Numbered from the stretch's first letter, positions 1 to 10,228 are shown. The stretch is 64,000 nucleotides of DNA from SAR86 cluster bacterium (GCA_016777005.1 JADHSF010000001.1:41029-105028); one strand, 5' to 3'. The notes: generated by a model not told the origin, from the sequence alone. Numbers and translations: made by a program.

Positions 1-550
1 TCTCTGCCGAAAGTTCTTCAGACAAAGTATCCAGTAGTTTATTTATGCGTCTTCCGGACTCAAAAAAAATACAAACCGATGAAGAGGAAGATATTTTTTT
101 TAAGAGTATCTTTTTTTCTTTTTCTTTACGTGGAAAAAATCCATAAAAACTTAAGTTTTCTAGATTAAAGCCTGAAACACTAGCAGCAGCTATCACAGAG
201 GTTACGCCCGGAATGGGAATAATAGTTATACCAATCTCTATGGCTGCTTGAAGCAAATAATGACCAGGATCTGAAATTAAAGGAGTTCCTGCATCGCTAA
301 TCAAAGCAATATTTTTTCCTGATTTGAGTTCATTTATTAAAAAAGTAGTTTTGGTTTTTTCAGAAAACTTATGATAGGAAGTTAGTTTTGTATCTATGTC
401 GTATCTACTTAAAAGTTTTCTAGAAACTCTTGTGTCCTCAGCTGCACAAATATCAACTTTATTCAGCACTTCAATCGCCCTTAATGTAATATCATCTAAA
501 TTACCTATTGGTGTAGAGACTACGAAAAGAGAGCCGTAATTTTTACTCAT
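1..550 (-). CDS. rsmI: 16S rRNA (cytidine1402-2'-O)-methyltransferase RsmI, partial
   Basis: This frame is not in the ORF track because it runs off the left edge; I translated it by hand from the ATG at 548-550 down to base 2. It begins MSKNYGSLFVVSTPIGNLDD and contains the RsmI hallmarks VSTPIGNLDD and SDAGTPLISDPG of the SAM-dependent tetrapyrrole-methylase fold. RsmI 2'-O-methylates C1402 in the ribosomal P site. About 183 codons are visible, so roughly the C-terminal third is missing. It diverges from the lpoA-like gene, as in E. coli (rsmI/lpoA), with only 6 bp between the two start codons. Confidence 0.95.
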   Translation of the reverse strand, partial: MSKNYGSLFVVSTPIGNLDDITLRAIEVLNKVDICAAEDTRVSRKLLSRYDIDTKLTSYHKFSEKTKTTFLINELKSGKNIALISDAGTPLISDPGHYLLQAAIEIGITIIPIPGVTSVIAAASVSGFNLENLSFYGFFPRKEKEKKILLKKISSSSSVCIFFESGRRINKLLDTLSEELSAE

Positions 551-556
551 GAATTT

Positions 557-1684
557 ATGAAAAATAAAATTTTAATTTTGCTCATCTTCTTAATCAGCGG
601 ATGTTCTAGCATTCCAAAGAGCGATCAAGAGGAATCAATTGATACGCTGTTTAAGAAACCAGAAATCAACTATAAAACAAACTCTCTACCAAAAGTAATA
701 AAACTATATTACTTAGAAAATAATGATAATCATAGATTGCCTGATGAGGTTAAAGGATTTTTTGAAAACTTATATTTTTACAACTCAAAAATTAATTATC
801 AGCCTAAAATAATATTGTCTCCTCTTAATTCAAAAATATGTGAAAGTAATAAAAATATAGATTTAACTGTAATTTTTGAAATAAATCTCGCCAATGAAAG
901 GCTAAAAGACTTCAGTTGTTTAAGCAGAATCTCGAATACAAAAACATTATTAATATCTAATAATATTAATAGCCAATTAAGGTTTGACAACAATTTCATA
1001 ATTTCTCGAGAACTGGAAAAGGAAAAATTGGTAAATCTTATCTCCTCAACTAAAGGTCTTATTGTTATTGATAGTACTAAAACATTAGATAAATTTAGTA
1101 TTACAGAATCTATTTTAGAGACAAACCAGCGGGTTACTGAACAAAGAACTTATGAAAGCGAACTAAGCAGCCAAGATATGTTTGCAGATGTCTTAATGGT
1201 GAATAGAAGTAAGGAAAGATTAAGAAAATTATCAAGGAGATTATCAAGAGAAATTAAAGGCAACACGAGGACAAGGGAAGATATAGATACATTTTTTCTC
1301 TCCGTAGGCCTAGATGAAGCAAGGAACTTAAAACCAGCGCTTGACTACATAGCAGAAAATGATTTAAAAGTTTTTATATTAAATAGTTGGAAGAATAATA
1401 TTACCTATAAGCTCAAGGATAAAGATTTAATAGGTTCAATTAACTCTGATATTCCTTTCATGATGCCAATTAAAATTCCCTTGCATCTTAACAGCTCAAA
1501 TAAAACAAGGGAGTTCGCCATGGGTTATGACGCTTTTGAAATTATGTTGCTGCGATATGGCACAAACAATAATCAAAAATTTATTTATAAGGGGTTAACT
1601 GGAAAAATAAATCCCAATAACAAGAGGATAACAAGAGAGGCTTATATTTTTAAGATATCGGAAGAAGGCATTGAGATTCTTTAA
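557..1684 (+). CDS. lpoA: LpoA/LppC-like outer-membrane lipoprotein
   Basis: The protein opens with a lipoprotein signal peptide and a lipobox LISGC (Cys16), so it should be lipidated and sent to the outer membrane. The C-terminal half has features of the LppC/LpoA domain (a TFFLSVGLDEARNLKPALDYI-type stretch, then a late GYDAFEIMLLRYG helix and a GLTGKI turn). LpoA activates the penicillin-binding protein PBP1A. At 375 residues it is far shorter than E. coli LpoA (about 680), as if the N-terminal TPR-like domain were lost or reduced. The divergent rsmI neighbour supports the name; the similarity alone is weak. No clear ribosome binding site precedes the ATG. Confidence 0.65.
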   Translation: MKNKILILLIFLISGCSSIPKSDQEESIDTLFKKPEINYKTNSLPKVIKLYYLENNDNHRLPDEVKGFFENLYFYNSKINYQPKIILSPLNSKICESNKNIDLTVIFEINLANERLKDFSCLSRISNTKTLLISNNINSQLRFDNNFIISRELEKEKLVNLISSTKGLIVIDSTKTLDKFSITESILETNQRVTEQRTYESELSSQDMFADVLMVNRSKERLRKLSRRLSREIKGNTRTREDIDTFFLSVGLDEARNLKPALDYIAENDLKVFILNSWKNNITYKLKDKDLIGSINSDIPFMMPIKIPLHLNSSNKTREFAMGYDAFEIMLLRYGTNNNQKFIYKGLTGKINPNNKRITREAYIFKISEEGIEIL

Positions 1685-1689
1685 TTTTT

Positions 1690-2328
1690 TTAAATGTCTC
1701 TTATATCTCTCTCTAACTCAGAGAGACTGTTAATGAAACAAGGCTTAGTAAATACCCTTTGCATATAGGCATAAATTGGCTTGGTTTTAGTATCTTTCTG
1801 AAGTTCAATTTCTATAAGAGGTAATCTCCAAAGAATAGGTGCTATACAACAATCCACTAGGCTAAACTCATCCGACATAAAATAAGGCTTTTCTTTAAGA
1901 ATTAATGACATTCCAAGAATTTGCGATTTTAAATCGGCACGCAGTTTTTTTGCTTTCGCCTCAGTTGGAGTACCGCTGATTAATTCATCAAAAATCCCAC
2001 ACCAATCTCTTTCTATTCTTTGTGTAAATAGTCTTATATGGGCTCTAGAGACTGGATAAACAGGAAGAAGTGGGGGATGCGGAAAACGTTCATCCAGATA
2101 TTCCATTAGAATAAGAGAGTCATATAAACATACATCTCTATCGACCAAGACAGGTAATTCTGCATAAGGGCTTACTTCCAGAATTTCATTACTCAAGTTA
2201 TTAGTATCTGAATCAATTATTTCACTAGTTACACCCTTCTTCTCCATTACTATTCTTACTCTATGACTATAATGATCCATTGGATCTGAAAAAAGTGCCA
2301 TTGACGTTCTATTACTAAGAGATACCAT
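1690..2328 (-). CDS. sspA: stringent starvation protein A, GST-fold RNA polymerase-associated protein
   Basis: This 212-residue protein has the same length as E. coli SspA. It has a thioredoxin/GST-like N-terminal domain (about 10-85) and an all-helical C-terminal domain. The conserved surface motif PHP is present (residues 83-85, in RFPHPPLLPVYP). SspA binds RNA polymerase and modulates transcription in stress. It is last in the minus-strand run rplM-rpsI-petA-petB-petC-sspA, the usual gammaproteobacterial order; sspB, normally next, is absent and the convergent lpoA-like gene ends 5 bp away. A GGAG ribosome binding site sits just before the ATG. Confidence 0.93.
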   Translation of the reverse strand: MVSLSNRTSMALFSDPMDHYSHRVRIVMEKKGVTSEIIDSDTNNLSNEILEVSPYAELPVLVDRDVCLYDSLILMEYLDERFPHPPLLPVYPVSRAHIRLFTQRIERDWCGIFDELISGTPTEAKAKKLRADLKSQILGMSLILKEKPYFMSDEFSLVDCCIAPILWRLPLIEIELQKDTKTKPIYAYMQRVFTKPCFINSLSELERDIRDI

Positions 2329-2347
2329 AAAAACTCCGATTGGGAAA

Positions 2348-3178
2348 TTAGTGAAGATCTTTCTTAAATTCTCTATAGAGAAGATAACTAAGCATTGTGA
2401 AAATAAATAAATACAACAGAGTATAAGTTCCGATTGATTCCCTTTCTGTCTTCATAGGATCTGTCATGTAAGCCAAAAAGTTTGTTAAATCCAGCATAGC
2501 TTCATCAAACTCTTCAGGGTTTAGCTGGCCAGTTCCAGCTTCAACTTCAAGAAAACCACACTGTTCTTGAGTAAGCCTCTCTCCGGTAAGAGGATCTTGT
2601 CTAATCCCTCCATTTTCTGCAACAAACGATACCTGCCTACATACTGATTGAGGAGTTCCTTGAAGATCAACCAAAACATGAGGCATTCCTACATTCTCAT
2701 AAACCTTATTATTTACCCCTAAAGGCCTTGATTCATCAATATAAAAACTCTTCAAATAAGTATAAACCCAATCGGGACCTCTGAGGCCAGCCTCTAAAGT
2801 TAAATCAGGAGGAGTATTTCCAAACCACTCTTTTGCTTCCTTTGGATCCATGCCTACTTGAATAAGATCACCCATTTTTTGATCACCGAAAATGAGATTG
2901 TCTTTAAACATATCGAGAGGAATCTCTAAATCTTCAGAAACCTTTTTATATCTGGCATACTTTAAAGAGTGACATCCCAAACAGTAATTCATATAAATCT
3001 GAGCACCTCTTTGAAGGGAAGGCTTGTCGGTTGCATCAACATAAGCCTTATCACATTCACCTTTGGTAAGACCATCTTCGGACAAATAGTTTCCGCAGGC
3101 CGCTCCACCCGCCGCACTTAAGTTACCCGCAAGTAGACTAACTCCAAGTATAACTATGCTCAGGGAAATATTTCTCAT
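2348..3178 (-). CDS. petC: cytochrome c1 of the bc1 complex
   Basis: The sequence shows a Sec signal peptide (about 1-23), the covalent haem c motif CLGCH (66-70), a GMPHVL region expected to carry the axial Met ligand, and a C-terminal transmembrane anchor (about 248-268) followed by a short basic tail. Cytochrome c1 passes electrons from the Rieske protein to soluble cytochrome c or a terminal oxidase on the periplasmic face. Its start overlaps the petB stop by 4 bp (ATGA), which suggests translational coupling within petABC. Confidence 0.96.
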   Translation of the reverse strand: MRNISLSIVILGVSLLAGNLSAAGGAACGNYLSEDGLTKGECDKAYVDATDKPSLQRGAQIYMNYCLGCHSLKYARYKKVSEDLEIPLDMFKDNLIFGDQKMGDLIQVGMDPKEAKEWFGNTPPDLTLEAGLRGPDWVYTYLKSFYIDESRPLGVNNKVYENVGMPHVLVDLQGTPQSVCRQVSFVAENGGIRQDPLTGERLTQEQCGFLEVEAGTGQLNPEEFDEAMLDLTNFLAYMTDPMKTERESIGTYTLLYLFIFTMLSYLLYREFKKDLH

Positions 3179-4413
3179 GAAAGTTGAATTCTGTCTGGGA
3201 CAGGCTTGCAGGTTTCATATTTGGTATAGATGGGCATCAATAGGAAGTAAGAAAAATATGTAACTGTAAAAAATTGGGCCAGTAAGGTTCCAAGTGGAGT
3301 AGATGCAACTGAACCTAAATATCCTAGAACAAAGAAGCTAATTACAAATAACGTCAAAAAGAATTTGCTGTAGAAGCCTTTGTATTTAATTGATTTGACA
3401 GGACTCCTGTCTAACCAAGGGAGAGCAACGAATATTGCTATACCTGCTGCCATAACCACAAAACCAAGAAATTTAGCAGAGAGTCCAAGAACAGGGAAAG
3501 TAATAGCTCTTAACATTGCGTAATAAGGTGTGTAATACCAAGAAGGAACAATATGTTCGGGAGTCTTTAAATTATCAGCTGCTTCATAATTTACATATTC
3601 GATTACATACCCTCCTCCGTCTGGATAAAAGAACATTATTGCAACAAAAAATATCAAGAAAACACCTATGGCATAGAGATCATGAGTTATGTCATAAGGA
3701 AAGAAAGGTTTAGTGTCCAGAGGAACGCCGTCCTCATCTTTAAATTTTTTGACGTCTACTCCATCAGGGTTATTTGACCCAACTTCATGAAGCGCAAGAA
3801 TATGAACGAAAACGACTGCTATGAGTGCCAATGGTAAAAGGACTACATGAAAAGCAAAAAGCCTAGTTAATGTGATACCAGAGATTAAATAATCTCCCCT
3901 GATCCAGGTAAGTAAGTCTTCTCCAATATAAGGGATAGAGCCGAATAGAGACATTATTACTTGAGCTGCCCAGAAGGACATTTGTCCCCATGGGAGAACA
4001 TATCCAGTAAAGCCTAACATGCAGAGTAGAAGATAAGTTATCCACCCAAGAACCCATAACAGTTCTCTTGGCTTCTGATAAGAACCATACATCATTCCCC
4101 TAAACATATGCAGGAATATCAAAGCAAAGAATGCTGAAGCCCCAGTGGTATGCATATAACGTATAATGTAACCATACTGAACATCTCTCATTATGTATTG
4201 TATTGAAGCAAAGGCTCCCTCGGCAGTAGGTTCATAATTCATTAAAAGCCATATTCCAGAAGCCAATTGAATTACCAAAACAACAACAAGTAAAACTCCT
4301 GCAAGATACCAAATATTCATATTGATAGGAGCAGGATATTTTGTAAGATGCCTTTCGATAGTTGCAGTTAAAGGCAATCTATCATCGAACCAATTCATTA
4401 ATTTTGTGACCAT
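3175..4413 (-). CDS. petB: cytochrome b of the bc1 complex
   Basis: This polytopic membrane protein (412 aa, about eight helices) has two pairs of haem-ligand histidines. One pair lies in HTTGASAFFALIFLH, 14 residues apart; the other lies in FHVVLLPLALIAVVFVH, 15 apart. It forms the quinol oxidation and quinone reduction sites. The Qo-site motif reads PSWY rather than the textbook PEWY. The region HEVGSNNPDG is typical of proteobacterial cytochrome b. It sits between petA and petC and overlaps both neighbours by a few bases. Confidence 0.97.
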   Translation of the reverse strand: MVTKLMNWFDDRLPLTATIERHLTKYPAPINMNIWYLAGVLLVVVLVIQLASGIWLLMNYEPTAEGAFASIQYIMRDVQYGYIIRYMHTTGASAFFALIFLHMFRGMMYGSYQKPRELLWVLGWITYLLLCMLGFTGYVLPWGQMSFWAAQVIMSLFGSIPYIGEDLLTWIRGDYLISGITLTRLFAFHVVLLPLALIAVVFVHILALHEVGSNNPDGVDVKKFKDEDGVPLDTKPFFPYDITHDLYAIGVFLIFFVAIMFFYPDGGGYVIEYVNYEAADNLKTPEHIVPSWYYTPYYAMLRAITFPVLGLSAKFLGFVVMAAGIAIFVALPWLDRSPVKSIKYKGFYSKFFLTLFVISFFVLGYLGSVASTPLGTLLAQFFTVTYFSYFLLMPIYTKYETCKPVPDRIQLS

Positions 4414-5009
4414 TAGACTAATTCTCCATCTTCCCCAATAACTAAAATGTCATCGGATTTAAAATAATGGGGGGGCACAGTCAAATTATCAGGTGCAGGC
4501 ACTCCTGCGTATACTCTTCCAGCTAGATCAAACTTAGAGCCATGACATGGGCAGAAAAAACCTCCCTGCCATTCGGAATCAAAATCTACAACTCCTAATT
4601 GAGGATAGTATTTTGGGGCACATCCAAGATGAGTACAAACTGCTGATAAAACAGATATGCCTACTTTTCGTGATCTATATTTATTTTTTGCATAGATTGG
4701 TTGAGCTTCAATCTCTGAGTCCGGATCAGCTAGTCTTTCTAAATTCATATCTATTTTATCTATAGATTCTTCAGAGTGTTTTACCACATAGATCGGTGTT
4801 CCTCTCCACTCCACAATTATCATTTCTCCCGGAGATAACCTACTGATATCAGCTACTGCTGGCGCTCCTGCTGCTTCTGCTGCTGCGCTAGGGTGAAATG
4901 CACTAATGAATGGTACGGCTGCACCAGCTATACCTACGGCTCCTACTGCTGAAGTAGCACCTATTAGAAATTTTCTTCTTCCTGGATTAGGAGGAGATTT
5001 TGGCTGCAT
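4413..5009 (-). CDS. petA: Rieske iron-sulfur subunit of the bc1 complex
   Basis: The N terminus carries a twin-arginine signal (GRRKFLIGAT, then a hydrophobic anchor), as expected for a protein folded with its cluster before export. The [2Fe-2S] binding boxes CTHLGC and CPCHGS are intact, giving two Cys and two His ligands. The protein oxidises quinol at the Qo site and passes electrons to cytochrome c1. It is 198 aa, a normal length. It lies 1 bp downstream of rpsI and shares a base with the petB start. Confidence 0.97.
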   Translation of the reverse strand: MQPKSPPNPGRRKFLIGATSAVGAVGIAGAAVPFISAFHPSAAAEAAGAPAVADISRLSPGEMIIVEWRGTPIYVVKHSEESIDKIDMNLERLADPDSEIEAQPIYAKNKYRSRKVGISVLSAVCTHLGCAPKYYPQLGVVDFDSEWQGGFFCPCHGSKFDLAGRVYAGVPAPDNLTVPPHYFKSDDILVIGEDGELV

Positions 5010-5010
5010 A

Positions 5011-5397
5011 TTACCTTTTTGAGTATTGAGGTCTTTTTCTTGCCTTCCTTAGACCAACTTTTTTCCTTTCAACTTTTCTTGAATCACGTGTTAAGAAGCC
5101 TTCTGCTTTCAACACAGGCTTTAAGGTTTCGTCATATTCGATTAAAGCGCGAGCAATTCCTAATCTAATCGCACCCGCTTGTCCAAAACTACCACCACCG
5201 GCAACTGTTGCTTTAATGTCAATCCCTTTAACTAGCTCGGTTGTTACTAGAGGCTGTTTTACAACCATCTGTGCAACTTCTCTTCCAAAATAAGTCTCTA
5301 ATTTTTTCTTATTAACTGTAATTTCGCCAGTTCCTTTTTGAAGGAAGACTCTTGCTGTTGAGGTTTTTCTTCTACCTACTGTTATGATTTGATCCAA
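5011..5397 (-). CDS. rpsI: 30S ribosomal protein S9, TTG start
   Basis: This is a 128-residue S9 (E. coli 130) with the conserved early [12 protein letters not shown] and the basic C-terminal tail ending [12 protein letters not shown] that reaches into the P site. The start codon is TTG: no ATG or GTG lies between the upstream region and the conserved N terminus, and an AGGA ribosome binding site is well placed before the TTG. It follows rplM by 9 bp, the universal L13-S9 pair, and leads into petABC. Confidence 0.96.
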   Translation of the reverse strand: MDQIITVGRRKTSTARVFLQKGTGEITVNKKKLETYFGREVAQMVVKQPLVTTELVKGIDIKATVAGGGSFGQAGAIRLGIARALIEYDETLKPVLKAEGFLTRDSRKVERKKVGLRKARKRPQYSKR

Positions 5398-5406
5398 TTT
5401 ATTTTC

Positions 5407-5835
5407 CTATATATCTAAAGTGACTGGTTTTTGAGCAGCGTGAGGGTGGTTATCATCATTGTACACCTTTAATTTAGTGAACATTTGTCTACCTAATTTA
5501 CTTTTTGGTAACATGCCTTTAACAGCACTTTTAATTGCGTCACTAGCTGAGTTTTCCATAATATCTCTTAAAGGTTTAGACTTTATTCCACCGGGATATC
5601 CTGAGTGTCTATAATAAATTTTTTGGTCTAATTTCTTTCCCGTTACATGTATTTCATTAGCATTGACTACTACGACAAAATCACCGAGATCTGCATTAGG
5701 AGTATATTCAGGTTTGTTCTTACCTGACAATATACTCGCAACTTCAGAAGCCAGCCTCCCAAGGGTTTTACCCTTAGCATCTATTAATAACCAGGATTCT
5801 TCTATGTCGGTTCTTTTGTAACTTTGTGTTCTCAT
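5407..5835 (-). CDS. rplM: 50S ribosomal protein L13
   Basis: This 142-residue protein matches the length of bacterial L13. It has the expected motifs WLLIDAKGKTLGRLAS at the N terminus and YRHSGYPGG in the middle. It is the first gene of the minus-strand rplM-rpsI-petABC-sspA unit and has a good sigma-70 promoter candidate upstream (5874-5902). The roughly 70-nt leader before the ATG could hold an autoregulatory L13 site, but I could not identify one. Confidence 0.97.
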   Translation of the reverse strand: MRTQSYKRTDIEESWLLIDAKGKTLGRLASEVASILSGKNKPEYTPNADLGDFVVVVNANEIHVTGKKLDQKIYYRHSGYPGGIKSKPLRDIMENSASDAIKSAVKGMLPKSKLGRQMFTKLKVYNDDNHPHAAQKPVTLDI

Positions 5836-5873
5836 TAAGATAATTTTTGTTGAAATCTTGCGAAGGCGCCAGC

Positions 5874-5902
5874 ATTTTAATGCTTACAACTATCTTATTC
5901 AA
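5874..5902 (-). promoter_or_regulatory. sigma-70 type promoter for rplM-rpsI-petABC-sspA
   Basis: On the minus strand TTGAAT (-35) is followed after exactly 17 bases by TAAAAT (-10). Transcription would start around 5866, about 30 nt before the rplM ATG. It matches consensus at 4/6 and 5/6 positions. No start-site data are available. Confidence 0.6.
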
Positions 5903-5977
5903 CTAGAACTTTACAAAATTATGCATTCAAGTCGTTAATAATGTATCTTTTCTGTAAATGAAGCGTTAAAAAGAGAC

Positions 5978-7042
5978 ATGTTTAATAACAAAAATATTTA
6001 TTTTTATATAATTTTCTTACTAATTGGAGGTGTTTTAGGTTTTTTTTATTCTTATATCTGCTTAGCAAGTGAAGATGATATATCTAATGGCGATAAAACA
6101 TTAATCAATTTCTCCTATAACCAAGCAATTGCAAGAGCCTCTCCAGCTGTAGTGAATATCTATAGCGAGCAGGTAGTTGGCAAGGAAAGTCAACGAAAAA
6201 CAAGAAGATTTAACCCAATTTTTGATAAGAAAAGTAACAGTATAAAAACCAGTTTGGGGTCTGGGGTTATATTAAGTTCAGATGGGTATATTCTGACTAA
6301 TCAGCATGTAATAGGAGATATATCTTTAAAAATAACGGTTGAGTTATTCGATGGAAAAAAATATAAGGCACATCTAATTGGTATTGATAGAGGTACTGAC
6401 CTGGCTGTTCTTAAAATAAGCAATAGTGAGGCAATATTCCCGTCAATAGAAATAGATAATTCCGACAAAGTTAAAATAGGAGATATTGTTTTAGCTATAG
6501 GCAATCCTTATGGACTAGGTCAATCAGTCAGTATGGGAATTATTAGTGCGACCGGAAGAGAGTTTGAAAATCCTTATTCTAGTTATATTCAGACCGATGC
6601 TTCAATAAATAAGGGTAATTCAGGTGGCGCTCTCATAGACACACAAGGAAGATTAATAGGCATCAATACTTTGATTAGATCTTCAAGCGGAGGCTCAGAA
6701 GGCATAGGATTAGCAATTCCGTCAACAAATGCACTTGAAATAATAAGTGATCTCATTCAATACGGGGAAGTAAGGCGAGGTTGGCTTGGCTTCAGTATAG
6801 ATAAACAGAGTTTAATAACTCTGGGCAAGCTAGTTATTTCGGCAGTTGTTACAAATGGACCTGCCGAAATAGGAGGTCTTCAAAAAAATGATATTTTAAT
6901 TTCAATAAATGACAGCGAACCATCTTACGAAAACTTATATAAGACCTTCGCAAGGTCTAAACCAGGAGATGTAATTAAGCTAGAAATCCAAAGAAAAGAA
7001 GAATTTTTAGAATTAGTTTTTACAGCCAAGATGAAAAGTTAA
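5978..7042 (+). CDS. degS: DegS-like membrane-anchored serine protease with one PDZ domain
   Basis: This trypsin-fold protease has one N-terminal membrane anchor (about 8-29) and the catalytic triad His110 (LTNQH), Asp141 (RGTD) and Ser215 (GNSGG), followed by a single PDZ domain (about 255-350). One PDZ, an uncleaved anchor and 354 residues match DegS (355 in E. coli) rather than DegP/DegQ. DegS senses misfolded porins and cuts the anti-sigma factor RseA. It lies beside rplM-rpsI, as in E. coli. Its stop codon overlaps the convergent hisD stop (shared TTAA). Confidence 0.88.
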   Translation: MFNNKNIYFYIIFLLIGGVLGFFYSYICLASEDDISNGDKTLINFSYNQAIARASPAVVNIYSEQVVGKESQRKTRRFNPIFDKKSNSIKTSLGSGVILSSDGYILTNQHVIGDISLKITVELFDGKKYKAHLIGIDRGTDLAVLKISNSEAIFPSIEIDNSDKVKIGDIVLAIGNPYGLGQSVSMGIISATGREFENPYSSYIQTDASINKGNSGGALIDTQGRLIGINTLIRSSSGGSEGIGLAIPSTNALEIISDLIQYGEVRRGWLGFSIDKQSLITLGKLVISAVVTNGPAEIGGLQKNDILISINDSEPSYENLYKTFARSKPGDVIKLEIQRKEEFLELVFTAKMKS

Positions 7043-8337
7043 ATGTTTAGTCTTTTCTCAGCTGCAATTGCATGTGCGGTTAATCCCTCAGCCCTTGCAA
7101 TCTTAGATGTATGATCTACATATTCTTTAAATTGATTAATATCCTTATTTTTGTTGAGAGATACATAACTGTAACTAATCAAAAAATCTTCAACTGATAA
7201 AGGAGAACTAAATCTTGATGATGAATTTGTGGGGAGAATATGGCTAGGACCCAATACATAATCAGATAAGGAAATTGCTGAATCTTTACCTTTCATTATT
7301 AAGCCTGCGACTAAGCTGCCTTCCTCTTCGTAATGATTGTGGTCAAAGGCAATGTGGAGATGCTCTGGTGCAATCCTATTGATAATCTCTTTTGCCTGCC
7401 CCAAATCATTAATTGAAATAAATAAACCATTGGACTCAATGGCATCTTTAATAATTTGGTGCCTTTGAAGAGACACAATCTCTTTAGTTATTATTTTTTT
7501 CACTTCATCTATCAATTTATCTGAAGATGAAATCATAACAGCAGATGCATCTGAATCATGCTCTGATTGTGCCATTAGATCCCACGCTATTGTTTCAGGA
7601 TCAGAAGTATCATCAGCAAGAATAACAATCTCAGAAGGTCCTGCGATGGAATCTATACCAACCTCGCCAAAAAGTTGTTTTTTAGCTTCTGCAACAAATG
7701 CATTTCCAGGTCCTATGATTTTATCTACTTTAGATACTTGATCTGTACCCAATGCCAGTGCAGCTATAGCTTGAGCGCCACCTATTTTATAAATTTTATT
7801 TACACCTGCTACTTTTGCCGCAGCTATTGTTAAAGAATTCAATATTCCATTTCGAGCGGGAGTTGTAAGTGAAATATCTCTTACACCGCAAGCCAGGGCT
7901 GGGGCCGCTGCCATCAAAACAGTTGATGGATAAGAAGCTTGTCCACCGGGAATATACATCCCCACTGAATCTATGACCCTAAATTTTCTTTTTACATCAT
8001 CATCGGGTGGCTCTAAATTTAAACTTTCATAGCATTTAGACTGGTAATTCGAAATATTTTCAAAAGCAAACTCCAATGATTCAATTAGCTCATGATCCAC
8101 GTCATTGGTGGCTTTTTCGAATTCTTGTTGAGAAATTAAGAAGTTATTACAATCAAAGTTATCAAAATCTTTCGTGAAAGATTTCAGTGCAATATCTCCG
8201 TTGGTCCTTACTTCTGAGATAATTTTCGCTACAGTAGCTGCAACCATATTTGAGCTTTGATTCTTTCGATCGAGATAAGAATTTAATCTTTCATGGAAAG
8301 AATAGTCTTCGTATTTTATGGCACTGAAAGTTAACAT
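7039..8337 (-). CDS. hisD: histidinol dehydrogenase
   Basis: HisD carries out the last two oxidation steps of histidine synthesis (histidinol to histidine) with NAD+ and Zn2+. The family signature IDSIAGPSEIVILAD, the metal-site MAQSEHD segment and APEHLHI are all present; 432 aa is typical. It overlaps the upstream hisG by 7 bp. The rest of the his pathway is not in this window, so the his genes are scattered, as in Pseudomonas-type genomes. Confidence 0.97.
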   Translation of the reverse strand: MLTFSAIKYEDYSFHERLNSYLDRKNQSSNMVAATVAKIISEVRTNGDIALKSFTKDFDNFDCNNFLISQQEFEKATNDVDHELIESLEFAFENISNYQSKCYESLNLEPPDDDVKRKFRVIDSVGMYIPGGQASYPSTVLMAAAPALACGVRDISLTTPARNGILNSLTIAAAKVAGVNKIYKIGGAQAIAALALGTDQVSKVDKIIGPGNAFVAEAKKQLFGEVGIDSIAGPSEIVILADDTSDPETIAWDLMAQSEHDSDASAVMISSSDKLIDEVKKIITKEIVSLQRHQIIKDAIESNGLFISINDLGQAKEIINRIAPEHLHIAFDHNHYEEEGSLVAGLIMKGKDSAISLSDYVLGPSHILPTNSSSRFSSPLSVEDFLISYSYVSLNKNKDINQFKEYVDHTSKIARAEGLTAHAIAAEKRLNI

Positions 8338-8960
8338 GCAGCAAGCGAATCTTTTATTTCATTGATGAGATCAGATCTTGTTTTTAATGAGGCTTTATTT
8401 GCTATTAACCTTGTAGAGATTTCGGAAATAGTTTGAATCTCTTTTAAGCCATTCTCTTTGAGTGTTGCACCAGAATCAACTAAGTCAATAATTGCATCTG
8501 AGAGACCTAATATCGGTGCAATTTCTTGAGCTCCATTTAGATAAATTATTTCTGCTTGTATTCCTATAGAGTTCATAAATTTAGTTGCACTTTTAGGATA
8601 TTTTGTTGCTATTCTTAATTTACTAGAGCCTGAAAGAATATTCTGAGTCCCTGCTAAGGATAGTCTGCATTTTCCTAGGCCTAAATCTGACAGCTCAACA
8701 AATTCTTCTTCTTCTTTTTCCATTAGAATATCTTTACCTACAACTCCTAAATGGGCAGACCCCGAAGTTATATAAGTTGGAACATCCCAGCCTCTTATAA
8801 CAAGAACCTTTACCTTTGGATGCTTGGTATCCAATAGCATTTTCCTAGATTTCCTTGGATCATCTTTGAGCGCAAATTGAGTTTCTTGCAGAGAAGGAAT
8901 AAAGTCGTCGTAGACCCTGCCCTTAGGCAGAGCTAGTATAAATGAATCATTTTCTTTCAT
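8331..8960 (-). CDS. hisG: ATP phosphoribosyltransferase, short form
   Basis: HisG starts histidine synthesis by joining ATP and PRPP. The N terminus LALPKGRVYDDFIP, the middle GVVGKDIL and the PRPP-loop region (DLVDSGATLKENGL) are clear. At about 209 aa this is the short HisG(S) form, which in known systems needs the regulatory partner HisZ; HisZ is not encoded here. The track start at 8966 is a TTG; I prefer the ATG at 8958-8960 (MKENDS), 8 bp after the murA stop. Confidence 0.94.
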   Translation of the reverse strand: MKENDSFILALPKGRVYDDFIPSLQETQFALKDDPRKSRKMLLDTKHPKVKVLVIRGWDVPTYITSGSAHLGVVGKDILMEKEEEEFVELSDLGLGKCRLSLAGTQNILSGSSKLRIATKYPKSATKFMNSIGIQAEIIYLNGAQEIAPILGLSDAIIDLVDSGATLKENGLKEIQTISEISTRLIANKASLKTRSDLINEIKDSLAAC

Positions 8961-8968
8961 ATTCAAGT

Positions 8969-10228
<1,260 letters not shown>

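Noticed and set aside
5905-5940. Possible sigma-E promoter before degS (AGAACTT ... GTCG)
   Set aside because: The spacing between the two elements is about 19 bp rather than 15-16 and the -10 part is poor.
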